Shown here: positions 19,477-29,880 of the stretch, piece by piece | How positions within the stretch are numbered: position 1 is the stretch's first letter | Layout: every line of letters begins with the position of its first letter | Assembly: GCA_012932865.1 (NCBI GenBank) | Contig: SAXG01000017.1 | Coordinates: forward strand, 825,317-889,316 | Reading direction: 5' to 3' | From: Amylostereum areolatum | Taxonomy: Eukaryota; Basidiomycota; Agaricomycetes; Russulales; Stereaceae | Length of the DNA: 64,000 bases | Translations under genes and position numbers: made by a program | The notes under the pieces: generated by a model | Seen by the model: only the letters and a program-made list of their open reading frames with translations | Told to the model about the DNA's origin: nothing | Database searches by the model: none

Positions 19477-20552
19477 TTTTCGTCAGGCATGATCAAGACT
19501 GGGGACAACGTGAATTCGTGTTTCAGTCTTTCAAAGGTCTGTTCACATTTGGCCGTCCAGTTCCAGTCATGGTCCTTCTTAGTGAGCTGGAATAGTGGTC
19601 TTGCGATCTTAGAATAGTCTTTGATGAAGTGTCGATAGAAATTTCCAAATCCGAGAAATGATTGAACTTCTTTTACTTTTCTCGGTGTGGGCCATTCGGA
19701 TAGTCCTTGAACTCTGATCGGGTCCATCTGTACCTTGTTATGTGTGATTATCACGCCTAGGTATTCGATTGATGGTTGTTCGAAGAAGCACTTTTCTGGT
19801 TTCAGGAACAGATCGTTTCGTTCCAGGAGTTGAAGGGTTTCGTTCATTAGTTTTCTATGTTCGTCAAGTGTTTCTGTGAATATTAATATGTCATCCATGT
19901 ATACCACTACCTTTCCTGTGTCTATTAATTCTTTGAACAGTGCGTTCATCATTGCTTGGAATGTTGCGGGCGAGTTGGTCAGTCCGAAGAACATTACCAT
20001 TGGTTCCAACAGGCCCCTGTTTGTTTTGAACGCCGCTTTCCATTGATCCCCTTCCTTGATCCGAACATTGTTGTATCCCCATCAAAGATCGAGCTGTGAG
20101 AAGATCTTAGTGCCTTTTAATTTGTCGATGAGATCTGAGATGAGAGGGATCGGGTATTCATTTTTTACTGTGATGGAGTTGAGATAGCGATAGCCCTGTA
20201 CTGGTCGAAGAGATCCATCTTTCTTTTTGATAAAAAAGAAGGGCAATGATATCTCTGACTTTGATTCTCGGATGTACCCTTTTCGTAGATGTTCGTCTAC
20301 AAATGTGTCCAGTTCCTTCCGTTCTGGTACTGTCATTGGATATAGTTTACAGTTTCGAGGTTTCCATCCTTCGATCAGGTCTATCGCATGATCCCAGGGT
20401 CTACTGATTGGAAAGTGTTCCGACACTTTCTTTTTGAATACCTTCTGATACTGTTTGTAATTGGGCGGAATCATCTCATCGAGTGTCTTCTTCTTCTCTC
20501 CCATGGCCGCTTTTTCTGCGAGTTCTTGTGCTTTAGTTGCTCTTGCTATTAT

Positions 20553-21230
20553 CTAGGTATTGGGTTCGTTCATTTCTTCTGTAACCGGTATCGTTTCTAT
20601 GTTAGTCTTTCCATGGAACGTTCTGACTATCTTGATCTCGACGAGATCGGAATCAAATTCGGGGTCTTCTTGTTCTTCTATCGTTACATGATAGTTTACC
20701 TTTTGTTCTTTAAATGCTTGTAGGAAGGGTTCGTCTTTTCCTTGGACAATCATCATTTTACTTGTAGTGGAGCACATACCTGGACATTTTTGTAGTGTAA
20801 TCTGTCTCTTTCTCCAATCAATGTTAGGATTGTGTTTTCTGAGCCAAGGGGTTCCTAAGATTACTTCGTCTCCTCCTAGAGCTGTGACGAATAATCCTGA
20901 GTTTTCGCGGTGAACTTCTCCGTGGGTCCCTCTCATTGTCATCGGAAGGTACACTTTCTGTTTGATTTCTCCCAAAGTGTTTCGAGACCCATCAATGTTG
21001 TATATCAGTATCGGCTTCTTAAGCTGGATTGGATTCATCTTGTGTTTTTGTACGAGATCTGGATGGATCAGGGTACTGCTTGCTCCGCTATCTAGTAGCG
21101 CTTTTGCTGCGGCTTTACGGAACTTTCCATGAAACATAACAGGTATATGAATTGATGGAGTGTGTGTTGCTCCGTCTTGGTATGACCTTATATACACTGT
21201 TCTATTTACGTCATCTTCTGTTTCCTGCAC
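20553..21230 (-). CDS. Element D aspartic protease region
   Basis: The retropepsin-like domain reads 'AAAKALLDSGASSTLIHPDL' (catalytic DSGA near residue 47) and 'VILGTPWLRKHNPNIDWRK', the flap-distal motif of Ty3 proteases. Its role is cleavage of the Gag-Pol precursor. It lies between gag and RT. A TAG after '...MNEPNT', where related elements would probably encode W, separates it from the RT frame (next residues IIARATKAQEL). Confidence 0.85.
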   Translation of the reverse strand: MQETEDDVNRTVYIRSYQDGATHTPSIHIPVMFHGKFRKAAAKALLDSGASSTLIHPDLVQKHKMNPIQLKKPILIYNIDGSRNTLGEIKQKVYLPMTMRGTHGEVHRENSGLFVTALGGDEVILGTPWLRKHNPNIDWRKRQITLQKCPGMCSTTSKMMIVQGKDEPFLQAFKEQKVNYHVTIEEQEDPEFDSDLVEIKIVRTFHGKTNIETIPVTEEMNEPNT

Positions 21231-21412
21231 AGGAGATTGACTTGAAAAGTTTATTGTCTGTGTCCTTTCAACAGCCGCGTTTGAAGGACAATTTAAAAAC
21301 CCTGATTGTCCTTGAAAATGTTGGCAGTGCGTGCAAACGTTTTGCTGTCCATCTTACTCACAAGCTCGGTGATCTGATCAATCGGGGATTCTTCTGATGT
21401 TAGATTCGCTGT

Positions 21413-23344
21413 TCATGCATTGATCGTTGTTTGGGTGCGCTTCTCTGGGCAGTTCCTAGAGATGTGTCCTGGCTTTCGGCAGTAGAAGCACGATCCTGAT
21501 TTCTGGAGTTCTGTGCGTTCTTGGGGGGTAAGGTGTCTGAAATTTCGGCCGTTACTTCCTGTTTGGGCGACTCTGGCGGCTGCAACGTTCCCTCTATTTC
21601 TGTTCCCTCTTTTGAATAGAACGTACGTCTGTGGTTTCTTGTACAGGAGTGTGAGATCGCTCGTCGGGTTCATTGGTCTTGTGTAATGCCGTTGGAATGC
21701 TTGAGCCTCTCGCCAGTACCGTTCGTCAATGTCGTTCGAGATGTGATCTCTTTTGAGGATCTTGACTACGATATCGTTATGTAGTCCTCTCTTGAATTGG
21801 TCGATCAATGCTTTATGATCGTAACCGGCTTCCATTGCATAGTCTCTGAAGATCGTGATATAATCTTTGGTTTCTATGGTACCTTGTTCCAGTCGTTGTA
21901 TGTTGAATCTAGCGTCTCTTCCTGGGTCTATTTCTCCAAAGGTTTCTAGGAAGTAGTCACGGAACGCTGTCCATGTAAGGTATCCTTCCGGATTTAGACC
22001 GTGGTCTCGTATTTTGTCGATCTTACTTATTAAAAGGGACGCCCAGTGGAGGGCAGGTCCATCGGTAAGATGCGAGAGTACGAAGGTTATCTTACGCATA
22101 TTGGCAGCATATGCGTTTGGGAACGCTATGAAGCGAAGTACACATTGTTCTATGAATTTTGCTGCTTTTGCCCGATCCCTTCCGTCGTATACTCCTAATG
22201 CATTCAGTTTAAATTCTTTATCCTTATCTTCGGGTTTTGATTCAGTTGTTCCTGTTCCTCTCGGCGGGGAATCTCTTGGTGGGTGTCTCGATCCTTTCGG
22301 AAGATCCGCGGTTGCTCCTCTTCCGAAGACGTAGTTTCGGACTCTTTTCCTTTCTTGTCATCCGGTGCTCTGGGCGATAGATCGGAATGCGGTGATCGTG
22401 ATCGTGATGGTGACCTTTCCCGCCTTCTTGGTTCTCCGGTCATGCCAAATCCTCGTAATGGTGACATTTTCCACCTTCTTGATTCGGCCATGCCAAATCC
22501 TAGGGGGAATCAAGTCTCATGTCCCAGTCTTGCAGGATCGGCTGGTGTTGGAGTTGCAGGCGTCTGGCGCGGTACATTAGTCTCTCCAGGTGGGACATTG
22601 TCAAGTGCGGTGGCGGGGTTGGGTATTGAGGTGATAATATCTCCCATTGATGTGATGTTCTTGGGGTCTCCGAATAGATTTCCTCTTCTTCCTTGTCTGG
22701 TCCTGAAGATGTCGTCGTTTGATGCAAGTGATGGAGATCTTGTCGGGTTCTTTGTATGTTCTTTCGTTTCTGCTATGCTCGATGGCTGCGCTTTCGACTT
22801 CTTCCGGAATCGGACTTAGTTTGGTTGCTCGATATAGCTCTCTCAGGTTCTGGTGCGGTTTCCTCTGGAGGCGGTGCAGCTGTTGCGGTTTCTTGAGGAT
22901 GCTGGAGTTCGGTTCGAGGGCTCTGTGGTTTGGTTGTCGTATCGGCTGTGTCGGTATCTGGATCAAATTCCCAGTAGTCCTTAATGTTCCCGGTGTAAGG
23001 TTTCTCTTCGACTTTCTGTGCGTCTGGGTGTTTCCAGAGTTCTTCTGATGAGAGGGGCCCGATATGAGGTCTTGAATAATCTGGGCGTTTCCAGTGTGAG
23101 TTGTCGTAGTTTCCGTCTTCTTTTTCCCTTTTTGATCTGTCTTTGTAGTATTCTGCTGCCGGGGGAAGGTTGTATCTGTATATGGGTGGGTTCCACTGAT
23201 ATTCGTATGTCCCCTTGCTTTCTTTCGCAATGAGGACTCCGTCGTAGTAGAGAAGGAGATAATAGGGATCAAATGTCTAGTGATGATCTTCTTTTCCGTT
23301 GGGAAAATCTCGTTTACAGTTTGATTGGAGATGAGGGATCTCAA
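21413..23344 (-). pseudogene. Element D gag, frameshifted
   Basis: The 3' part (22,099-21,413) is a clear capsid/nucleocapsid: 'FVLSHLTDGPALHWASLL', 'WTAFRDYFLETFGEIDP', 'RLEQGTIETKDYITIFRDYA' and a zinc knuckle 'CFYCRKPGHISRNC' (CX2CX4HX4C). Further upstream is an acidic/RS-rich part ('RRRERSPSRSRSPHSDLS', 22,204-22,491) and an N-terminal domain near 23,260-22,950 ('YYDGVLIAKESKGTYEYQW', 'WKRPDYSRPHIGPLSSEEL'). Stops near 22,500 and 22,770 and changes of frame break the gene. Confidence 0.75.
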
Positions 23345-23445
23345 AGTCTGATGGTCTTTTTTCAGCGGGTTGTTCCGCTGGCTCCGTGGTGGTTATTTTG
23401 TTTGGCGCTCTGCGCCAAACTGTAGGGTGAGCTAGTGTAGAGGAG

Positions 23446-23455
23446 AGCTCGTTCT
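23446..23455 (-). promoter_or_regulatory. Self-priming PBS of element D
   Basis: Two bases after the 5' LTR (minus strand) is AGAACGAGCT, the exact complement of AGCTCGTTCT at 29,648-29,639 in the LTR, which lies 34 bp downstream of the TATAAAA at 29,682-29,676. Confidence 0.8.
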
Positions 23456-23457
23456 AG

Positions 23458-23653
23458 TGTTAAGGACGGTCCTTATCACGTGACAAGCAACTCAGGCTAC
23501 AGTACTCTTTACGCGTGAGAAGTGGGATCAGGTGATCCAGACGTCTCGGTTGTACGAAGGCTAAGGTCGATAAGAGAAGCAGTAAGTCTTCACGGAAGAC
23601 TTAGGCGAGCTTTCGACTTTATTTGCTTTAAGTTCTCTCTAGTATTCTTTAAG
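23458..23653 (-). repeat. 5' LTR of element D, part 1
   Basis: 196 bp of the LTR up to and including one copy of the copia target duplication TTAAG (23,649-23,653). Together with 29,601-29,875 it makes exactly 471 bp, equal to the 3' LTR. Confidence 0.95.
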
Positions 23654-24101
23654 TGTTGAAGATATTCCTTTATGTCTGATTTCTACGCCTTTATTCTGTT
23701 CTATCTCCGTTCTATTCGCTTCTATTCCGCTCCATTCACCCTATTATCGCGTCATTCCGCATCTATACCCTCACATGCCCTCTCCACTTCACCCACTGTT
23801 CGCTATTGTACTGTACTTACTGTAGTTCAGCCCGAGCCTTCCCTAGCTTCAGTTTCGAGTTAGTTACCGCTTTAGGTCGATTCTCGGCTTATTCCGAGTT
23901 TCCTCCCACGCTCCATGGCCTCTACCTGCAGCCACACGCGTCTGCTCCTCCTCAGTCGCTCATTCTGTGCTGCAGGTATGCCCTTTGCTTGTTTCTGTCT
24001 TGTTTCTCAGTCGCTCATTCTGTGCTGCAGCAATCCACTGTTTGTGTCAGTTCTGAGCGTCCCTAGCTAGTTGGCTAGCCCCTTCAACTGCGACTTCAAC
24101 A
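23654..24101 (+). repeat. 5' LTR of copia
   Basis: TGTTGAAGATATTCC...CGACTTCAACA with 8-bp inverted ends (TGTTGAAG/CTTCAACA). A 19-bp word (CAGTCGCTCATTCTGTGCTG) is repeated twice inside it. Confidence 0.96.
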
Positions 24102-24113
24102 GGTTATGGGCCC
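24102..24113 (+). promoter_or_regulatory. Copia primer-binding site (half-tRNA iMet type)
   Basis: GGTTATGGGCCC begins directly after the LTR. It is the complement of the anticodon stem-loop of initiator tRNA-Met (GGGCCCATAACC, anticodon CAU). The next bases (TGCGCTC) extend the match to a typical fungal iMet. Drosophila copia uses the same internal, half-tRNA priming. Confidence 0.8.
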
Positions 24114-24808
24114 TGCGCTCTAGCCAACACCCATCACTTTTATCTCGCCTCACAGCACCCCCCTCGCCTCGTCCTTCTACACACCTCTCCTACCATCCCT
24201 AGAGGCCCCAGCCCTCGAGTTTCGAGTCGAACGACCCATCCGTTGCCTCCCAACACCATCCCCATCCTCCAGGGCGCGCATTTCGCAACATCAAGCGCGC
24301 ACGCAACGACCCTTCATCCGTTCGCCTCGCCCTTGCATATTCCGCACCTACTACTCCCTATCTAGCTTCGTGCCAAGCCCCAAGTCCGTCGCTTTCGTTG
24401 TTGTGCCTCCACAGCCTGCGACGCTTCCTCCTCCTCCTCCCACCAACATCAAAGGCGTCCTCAGCGCCCCTTCGACCGTTTGCTCCCTCGCTTCGCGTCA
24501 GCCCTCCCTACCACCCTACCTACCCCCTCGCCAAACGCGGTAGCCCTCGCTGAAGCCGTTCGCCCTCAGGAGCTCGTTGTCTGCAGGAGGCTGTTTCGAG
24601 AAATTTTCACCTTGGGATCGGACGAGTGTAGCTCCCCATCGCGTTGTGCTATCGGTACGCGCTCTTCAGGCCTCCATCTAGACCATCCACCCTCCCCATC
24701 GCCGTCGTAACCGCCCCCATCGCCCTATCCCTTCGCCCTCGGCGCCCCCTCGAACCTCTGCTCGTCCAAATCGTCGCTTTTTGCGCATATCCTCTCCAAT
24801 TCCTCATT

Positions 24809-27800
24809 ATGTCCGACTCTATCCCCAAAATCGACGCTCTCACCGGCCACAACTACAAGGACTGGTCCAACGAGGTGCTGGCCTGGCTCCAGACCAAGGG
24901 CTGGGACGCTGTAGTGCTGGGGGAGACGTCCAAGCCGGCGGATACTGCTGCTGCCGCCCTCAAGGAGTACACCTCGATCTGCTCCAAGGCTGGGGGTGCG
25001 ATTTACCTCCTCATCTCCAAGGACCAGCGAGGTCCTGTGGACGACCTTAGGCGCGACGCCCCTGCTATGTGGACGAAGCTCGAGGCGTTGCACGTCAAGA
25101 AGGCGCCTGGCGCGCGCTTCAACGCGTATGACGACCTCTTCAATGTCCGCAAGAAGGAGGACGAGTCCCTGCTCGCTATGGCGACGCGAGTGGACGATGC
25201 TATGCGTCGCATTCGCTCGCTTCGCCCTGCGTCTCTCACCCTCGAGGAGCTCGACAAGGAGCTCACCACCATGGCGTACATCCGCGCCCTGCCCTCGGAG
25301 TACTCCTCCTTCGTCTCCTCCCTCCTCCTGCTCGAGAAGCTCGACCCCGACAGCGTCAAGGACGCGTTTGTGCGCGAGGAGACCAACAGGGAGCGCAACC
25401 CCGAGTTCTTCAAGCCGGACGCCTCGTCTGCGCTCAGTGCGTCGTCCTCTGGCGCGTCTGGCAAGGCCAAGGGGCAGTCCTCGCGTCCACGTCTCACTTG
25501 CGTGTTCTGCAAGAAGAGCGGGCACGAGGAGAAGACCTGCTACCAGAAGCAGATCAAGGACCTGCGTTCTCGCCTTGGGGACAAGGCCAACGCCGCGTCG
25601 TCGTCGTCTGACGGCTTCAACCCTGCTGGCGAACACGCTGGCAGCGCTGCATCCGCAAGTGTCGCTCCTTCCGACCCCCTCTCGCCGCTGCAGCTCGATG
25701 CTGACGTCGATTGGAATGCAGACACCGGCGCCACGTCTCATATGACCCCGCATCGCCACTTCTTCGCCTCCTACCGTCCCCTTCGCACGCCCATTTGCCT
25801 CGCAGACGGAAAGACGGTGTACAGTGCAGGAGTCGGCTCAGTGGTGTTCAATCCGGTTGTAGCAGGAAAGGCGCAGGGCGCCGTCGAGTTTACTAGAGTC
25901 CTCCATGTTCCCCATCTTCGCAATAATCTCCTCTCTGTCCTCTACCTTGCGAAGCATAAGGCGTTCGTCGTCACCATCAAGGGGAGCCGCGTCTCTTTCG
26001 CTAAGGACGGCGCAGTGTGGTTCACTGCAACGATCAACGACGCGAACACCGCCTATCTCGATGGTTCCACCTCTACAGCGTCGCACTACGCCCTATCCAC
26101 CGCGCTCGCCGCCTCTACGCCTCTCGACGCGTCCCTATGGCACCGCCGCCTTGCGCACTTCAACCACACCGGTCTCCAGCGCATAGTGCGGGAGAACCCC
26201 GTCACTGGTCTCGTCTTCAACTCGTTAGAGAAGCCCGACCCTATCTGCGAGCCCTGCCTCGCTGGCAAGATGCATGCCGACCCGTTCCCCTCCTCTGCCA
26301 CCGTCTACACAAAGCGCCTCGCCCTCGTCCACTCCGACCTGCATGGCCCGCTTCCAGTCCGCACCGCCTCTGGCTATCGCTACTGGGTCCTCTACATCGA
26401 CGCCGCCTCGCGTTTCTACGCCGTCTACCTGCTTCGCAAGAAGTCGGAGCAGTACGAAGCGTTCAAGGACTTCAAAGCGTGGGCCGAGAAGCAGACAGGC
26501 GAGAAGCTGCTCGCGCTGCAGGACGACAAGGGGGGCGAATACATGGGTCGCAACATGGACGAGTTCTGTTCGCTGCACGGGATCGAGCGCCGTCATACGA
26601 CGCGCAATTGCCCTCAGCAGAACGGCGTAGCGGAGCGTGCAAATCGCACCATTGAGGAGGGCGTCACCGCGATGCTTGCGGAGTCCGGCCTGCCTGCGTC
26701 TTTCTGGGGAGAAGCGCTCAGTGCCTACATCCACGTCCGCAATCGCCTTCCCACCGCCGCTATCAAGGCGCACACCACGCCCTTCGAGCTCTGGCACGGG
26801 TCCAAGCCGGATGTGAGTCGTCTGCGCGTGTGGGGATGCACCGCGTACGTCCACATCCAGCACGACAAGCGCAAGGGCCTGCAGCCGCACATGGTGAAGG
26901 CCGCCTTCATCGGGTACCCGGAGGGGTACAAAGGCTGGAAGTTCTGGGACCCTATAGCGAAGAAGGTCATCATTTGCGAGCGCGCCGACTTTGACGAGCG
27001 CGATTTCCCTCGCTCCAGGCTCAACAAGCCGCTCCTGCCCTCGCCTTCCGCTCCCCTCTTCCCTCCTCCGCCTCCATCGGAGCCTGCTCCCTCTCAGCCG
27101 GTGCTGGATGCCGGGGGAGACGACAACTCGTCCTCTGCTGAGCAAGACGAGCCTGATCTGCCTCCAGCTCCGCCTGCTGATGAGCACGAGCATGATGTCG
27201 ATCAGGATGCGGCCGATCCCGCTCCTGCGCCGCCTGCAGCCGATCCTGCACCTCCCTCTCCACATGCGGGTCCTTCGCGGCCTGCTCCTCGAGGGAGGAA
27301 GCGCGCCGCCTCGCCCACCGGTCCTCTGCACCGTAGCACGCGCGACGCCGTGGTCAAGGCGCGATCGAACAGCTGGCAGCCTCAGCCAGTGCCCTCCAAG
27401 GCGAAGGTGCGCGAGCCGCTTCCTGCAGTCGAATCCGACGAGGAGGACGCTCATAGCGACTCTCCTGAGCCGTGGGCGAATGACGACGTCTACTTTGCGC
27501 AGGAGACACCTGAGGCCGCCTTTGCCATCCATACCGCCCTCGAGACCGCCCTGCTATCCGCAGACGGCGAGCCGCTCTCCTACAGGCAGGCTATGCAGCG
27601 TCCGGACGCGGAAATGTGGCTTGCAGCGTGCAGAGAGGAGCTCGACGCGCATGCAGCCAATGGCACCTGGGCTATCGCCTCTCTCCCTCCTGGCGCGCAC
27701 GCTGTCGCATCGCGCTGGGTATTCAAGGTCAAGCGCAAGGAGGACGGCTCCATCGAGCGCTACAAGGCGCGCGTCGTCGCCAAGGGCTTTGCCCAGCGTC

Positions 27801-29128
27801 CTGGCTTCGACTACTTCGAGACCTTCGCTCCCACTGCCAAGTTCCAGGCCATTCGCACTGTCCTTGCCCTCGCCGCCGTCGAGGATCTCCACCTGCGCTC
27901 CATCGACATCTCCCATGCCTTCATCAATGGCGACCTCGATGCGGAGGTCTACATGAAGCAGCCTGAGGGCTTCGAGGAGGGTCCTCCTGGCGCGGTCTGC
28001 AAGCTGCAGAAGTCGATCTACGGCCTCAAGCAGGCCGCTCGCCTGTGGAAGATCAAGCTGATGGAGGTCCTGTGCGACAAGATGGGATTCCGCTGCATCT
28101 ACAGCGACGCGTCAATCTACGTGCTCCAGCGCGACGCTGTGCGCGTTCTCCTCCCTGTCTTCGTTGACGATGGGACCTTAGCGTCGAATTCGGAGCCTGT
28201 TCTCGACGAGATCATCGCCACTCTTCGCACGCACTTCAAGCTGCGAGATCTCGGCCCCACCTCCTTCCTCCTCGGCATCCACATCACTCGAGACCGCTCT
28301 CTGCGCACCCTCTTCCTCTCCCAGCGCCAGTACATCGTCGACACGCTTGCACGCTACAACCATGCCGACTGCCACCCTGTCACCACGCCCATGCTTCCTG
28401 GCTCGCGTCTGACGAAGGCTATGTCGCCCCAGAACGCGTCGGAGCACGCATTCATGCAGAAGGTGCCCTATGGCAGCGCCGTCGGCTCCCTGCTCTACAT
28501 CGCGACTGCTACCCGTCCAGACATCGCCTACACCGTCTCCAACCTGTGCCGCTTCATCTCGGACCCAGGTCCTCAGCATTGGCGCGCCGTCCAGCATCTG
28601 TTCAAGTACCTCCAGGGTACGAAGGACTTGAAGCTCGTGTACAGGCCGAGCGACGACTCCGAGCTGTTCACCACCTTCACGGACTCGGACCACGGCGGAA
28701 ACGTCGACAATGGCCGCTCCACAGGCGGGTATCTCGTCCGCATTGGTTCTGGCGCTGTCAGCTGGAGCTCTCGCCTCCAATCGCTCGTCGCACAGTCGAC
28801 GACCGAGGCGGAGTACATTGCTGCCGTCGAGGCTGGCAAGGAGATCGTCTGGATGCGCAACCTGCTCTCTGAGTTTGGATACACAGTCGAGGGCGCGTCG
28901 CTCCTGTACTCGGACAATCAGTCGTCTATCAACGTCTCGAAGAATCCCGAGCATCATGGACGCATGAAGCACCTCGACCTGCGCTTCTACTGGCTGCGAG
29001 ACGAAGTGGAAGCCGGCCGGATTGTTCTCAAGTTTGTGGGGACAAACGAGATGCCGGCCGACATCCTGACGAAGGCGCTGCCTCGGGAGCGCGTTGTGCG
29101 CTGCAGGGAGATGATGGGACTCGAGTAG
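24809..29128 (+). CDS. Ty1/copia Gag-Pol polyprotein, 1,439 aa
   Basis: The ORF is open from 24,644, but the start at 24,809 (MSDSIPKIDALTGHNYKDW) matches copia Gag N-termini. In order: Gag, about 1-220; zinc knuckle 'CVFCKKSGHEEKTC' near 231-244; protease 'WNADTGATSHM' near 303; integrase zinc site 'HRRLAHFNHTGLQ...CEPCLAGK' near 445-485; core with 'LVHSDLHGPL', 'LQDDKGGEYMG' and 'QQNGVAERANRTIEE'; a Pro/Glu/Asp-rich linker; RT ('WVFKVKRKEDG', 'DISHAFINGDLDAEV', catalytic 'FVDDG' near 1,119, F in place of Y); RNase H ('FTDSDHGG' near 1,291, 'TEAEYIAAVEA', 'DNQSSI'). No break was seen. Encapsidation, reverse transcription and integration should all be encoded. Confidence 0.95.
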   Translation: MSDSIPKIDALTGHNYKDWSNEVLAWLQTKGWDAVVLGETSKPADTAAAALKEYTSICSKAGGAIYLLISKDQRGPVDDLRRDAPAMWTKLEALHVKKAPGARFNAYDDLFNVRKKEDESLLAMATRVDDAMRRIRSLRPASLTLEELDKELTTMAYIRALPSEYSSFVSSLLLLEKLDPDSVKDAFVREETNRERNPEFFKPDASSALSASSSGASGKAKGQSSRPRLTCVFCKKSGHEEKTCYQKQIKDLRSRLGDKANAASSSSDGFNPAGEHAGSAASASVAPSDPLSPLQLDADVDWNADTGATSHMTPHRHFFASYRPLRTPICLADGKTVYSAGVGSVVFNPVVAGKAQGAVEFTRVLHVPHLRNNLLSVLYLAKHKAFVVTIKGSRVSFAKDGAVWFTATINDANTAYLDGSTSTASHYALSTALAASTPLDASLWHRRLAHFNHTGLQRIVRENPVTGLVFNSLEKPDPICEPCLAGKMHADPFPSSATVYTKRLALVHSDLHGPLPVRTASGYRYWVLYIDAASRFYAVYLLRKKSEQYEAFKDFKAWAEKQTGEKLLALQDDKGGEYMGRNMDEFCSLHGIERRHTTRNCPQQNGVAERANRTIEEGVTAMLAESGLPASFWGEALSAYIHVRNRLPTAAIKAHTTPFELWHGSKPDVSRLRVWGCTAYVHIQHDKRKGLQPHMVKAAFIGYPEGYKGWKFWDPIAKKVIICERADFDERDFPRSRLNKPLLPSPSAPLFPPPPPSEPAPSQPVLDAGGDDNSSSAEQDEPDLPPAPPADEHEHDVDQDAADPAPAPPAADPAPPSPHAGPSRPAPRGRKRAASPTGPLHRSTRDAVVKARSNSWQPQPVPSKAKVREPLPAVESDEEDAHSDSPEPWANDDVYFAQETPEAAFAIHTALETALLSADGEPLSYRQAMQRPDAEMWLAACREELDAHAANGTWAIASLPPGAHAVASRWVFKVKRKEDGSIERYKARVVAKGFAQRPGFDYFETFAPTAKFQAIRTVLALAAVEDLHLRSIDISHAFINGDLDAEVYMKQPEGFEEGPPGAVCKLQKSIYGLKQAARLWKIKLMEVLCDKMGFRCIYSDASIYVLQRDAVRVLLPVFVDDGTLASNSEPVLDEIIATLRTHFKLRDLGPTSFLLGIHITRDRSLRTLFLSQRQYIVDTLARYNHADCHPVTTPMLPGSRLTKAMSPQNASEHAFMQKVPYGSAVGSLLYIATATRPDIAYTVSNLCRFISDPGPQHWRAVQHLFKYLQGTKDLKLVYRPSDDSELFTTFTDSDHGGNVDNGRSTGGYLVRIGSGAVSWSSRLQSLVAQSTTEAEYIAAVEAGKEIVWMRNLLSEFGYTVEGASLLYSDNQSSINVSKNPEHHGRMKHLDLRFYWLRDEVEAGRIVLKFVGTNEMPADILTKALPRERVVRCREMMGLE

Positions 29129-29140
29129 GCGTCTCATCAC

Positions 29141-29147
29141 GGGGGAG
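29141..29147 (+). promoter_or_regulatory. Copia polypurine tract
   Basis: GGGGGAG directly precedes the 3' LTR, the position of the plus-strand primer. Confidence 0.75.
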
Positions 29148-29595
29148 TGTTGAAGATATTCCTTTATGTCTGATTTCTACGCCTTTATTCCGTTCTATCT
29201 CCATTCTATTCGCTTCTATTCCGCTCCATTCACCCTATTATCGCGTCATTCCGCATCTATACCCTCACATGCCCTCTCCACTTCACCCACTGTTCGCTAT
29301 TGTACTGTACTTACTGTAGTTCAGCCCGAGCCTTCCCTAGCTTCAGTTTCGAGTTAGTTACCGCTTTAGGTCGATTCTCGGCTTATTCCGAGTTTCCTCC
29401 CACGCTCCATGGCCTCTACCTGCAGCCACACGCGTCTGCTCCTCCTCAGTCGCTCATTCTGTGCTGCAGGTATGCCCTTTGCTTGTTTCTGTCTTGTTTC
29501 TCAGTCGCTCATTCTGTGCTGCAGCAATCCACTGTTTGTGTCAGTTCTGAGCGTCCCTAGCTAGTTGGCTAGCCCCTTCAACTGCGACTTCAACA
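29148..29595 (+). repeat. 3' LTR of copia
   Basis: 448 bp, almost identical to the 5' copy. Confidence 0.96.
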
Positions 29596-29875
29596 TTAAG
29601 AGGAGGTTCTTATTTAGAACAGTCCTGTATCTACAAAGAGAACGAGCTGGGGAATAGCTCGTTCGTTGAGCCTCCTTTTATAAGAAAGGAGATCGAGTAA
29701 ATATATGTACATTTAGTAACGGTCGCAGCAGGTATCCGTGGGGACGCGACTGGGGCACAGTCGTGGCTGCGTCGTCGAGATGGTTATGAGCTGGGGCACA
29801 GTCGTAATCCGTTGTTTAGCGACGTCCTTCCTTATAAGGCAATAGGAAATGGAATACCTTGATCGAGTTGTAACA
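29596..29875 (-). repeat. 5' LTR of element D, part 2
   Basis: It begins with the second TTAAG duplication and ends GAGTTGTAACA, followed by the element's TSD GAGGG. It holds the TATA box (29,676-29,682) and the predicted transcript start (29,648). Confidence 0.95.
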
Positions 29876-29880
29876 GAGGG

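Larger units (their letters stand above)
16937..20504 (-). pseudogene. Element D pol: RT, RNase H, integrase, chromodomain
   Basis: RT spans about 20,504-19,480 ('HLRKGYIRESKSEISLPFFF', '[20 protein letters not shown]', catalytic 'VVYMDDILIF'). RNase H is split by the mini-LTR at 19,268-19,476. It resumes with 'FRIESDASNFA', 'EIYDKELLGVVKALEHWRHY' and 'IWTDHKNLEYF'. The integrase follows at 18,967-17,700 (zinc site 'GHPGEMKTLELVQRNFWWP', 'CPVCQS', 'DFITDLP', 'ISDRGPQFTS', '[13 protein letters not shown]'). A chromodomain sits near 17,550-17,390 ('HYFVKWKGYPDSGNTWEPASN'). Nonsense codons stand where family members have R (before WGYNN, near 20,082) and Q (TTA-stop-KLNRRQ, near 19,000). Both fit C-to-T changes. 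Confidence 0.9.
23654..29595 (+). mobile_element. Full-length Ty1/copia element, apparently intact
   Basis: The 5,942-bp element has 448-bp LTRs (23,654-24,101 and 29,148-29,595) that differ by eye at only two positions. The TSD is TTAAG (23,649-23,653 and 29,596-29,600). One continuous gag-pol ORF and a clear PBS and PPT suggest a recent and possibly active insertion. The site occurs uninterrupted in the 3' LTR of element D near 15,057. Confidence 0.96.
14862..29875 (-). mobile_element. Ty3/gypsy element D, with nested copia
   Basis: The element is bounded by two 471-bp LTRs and flanked by the 5-bp duplication GAGGG (14,857-14,861 and 29,876-29,880). Minus-strand order is: 5' LTR (split by copia), PBS, gag, protease, RT, RNase H, integrase, chromodomain, extra ORFs, PPT, 3' LTR. 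By eye the two LTRs differ at about five positions, so the insertion is fairly young, though older than the copia inside it. Nonsense codons in pol make it non-autonomous now. Confidence 0.93.

Noticed and set aside
22601..23344. Minus-strand ORF of 247 codons, Thr/Lys/Arg-rich
   Set aside because: The aromatic-rich neighbouring frame fits gag N-terminal domains better, so this is probably a shadow frame.
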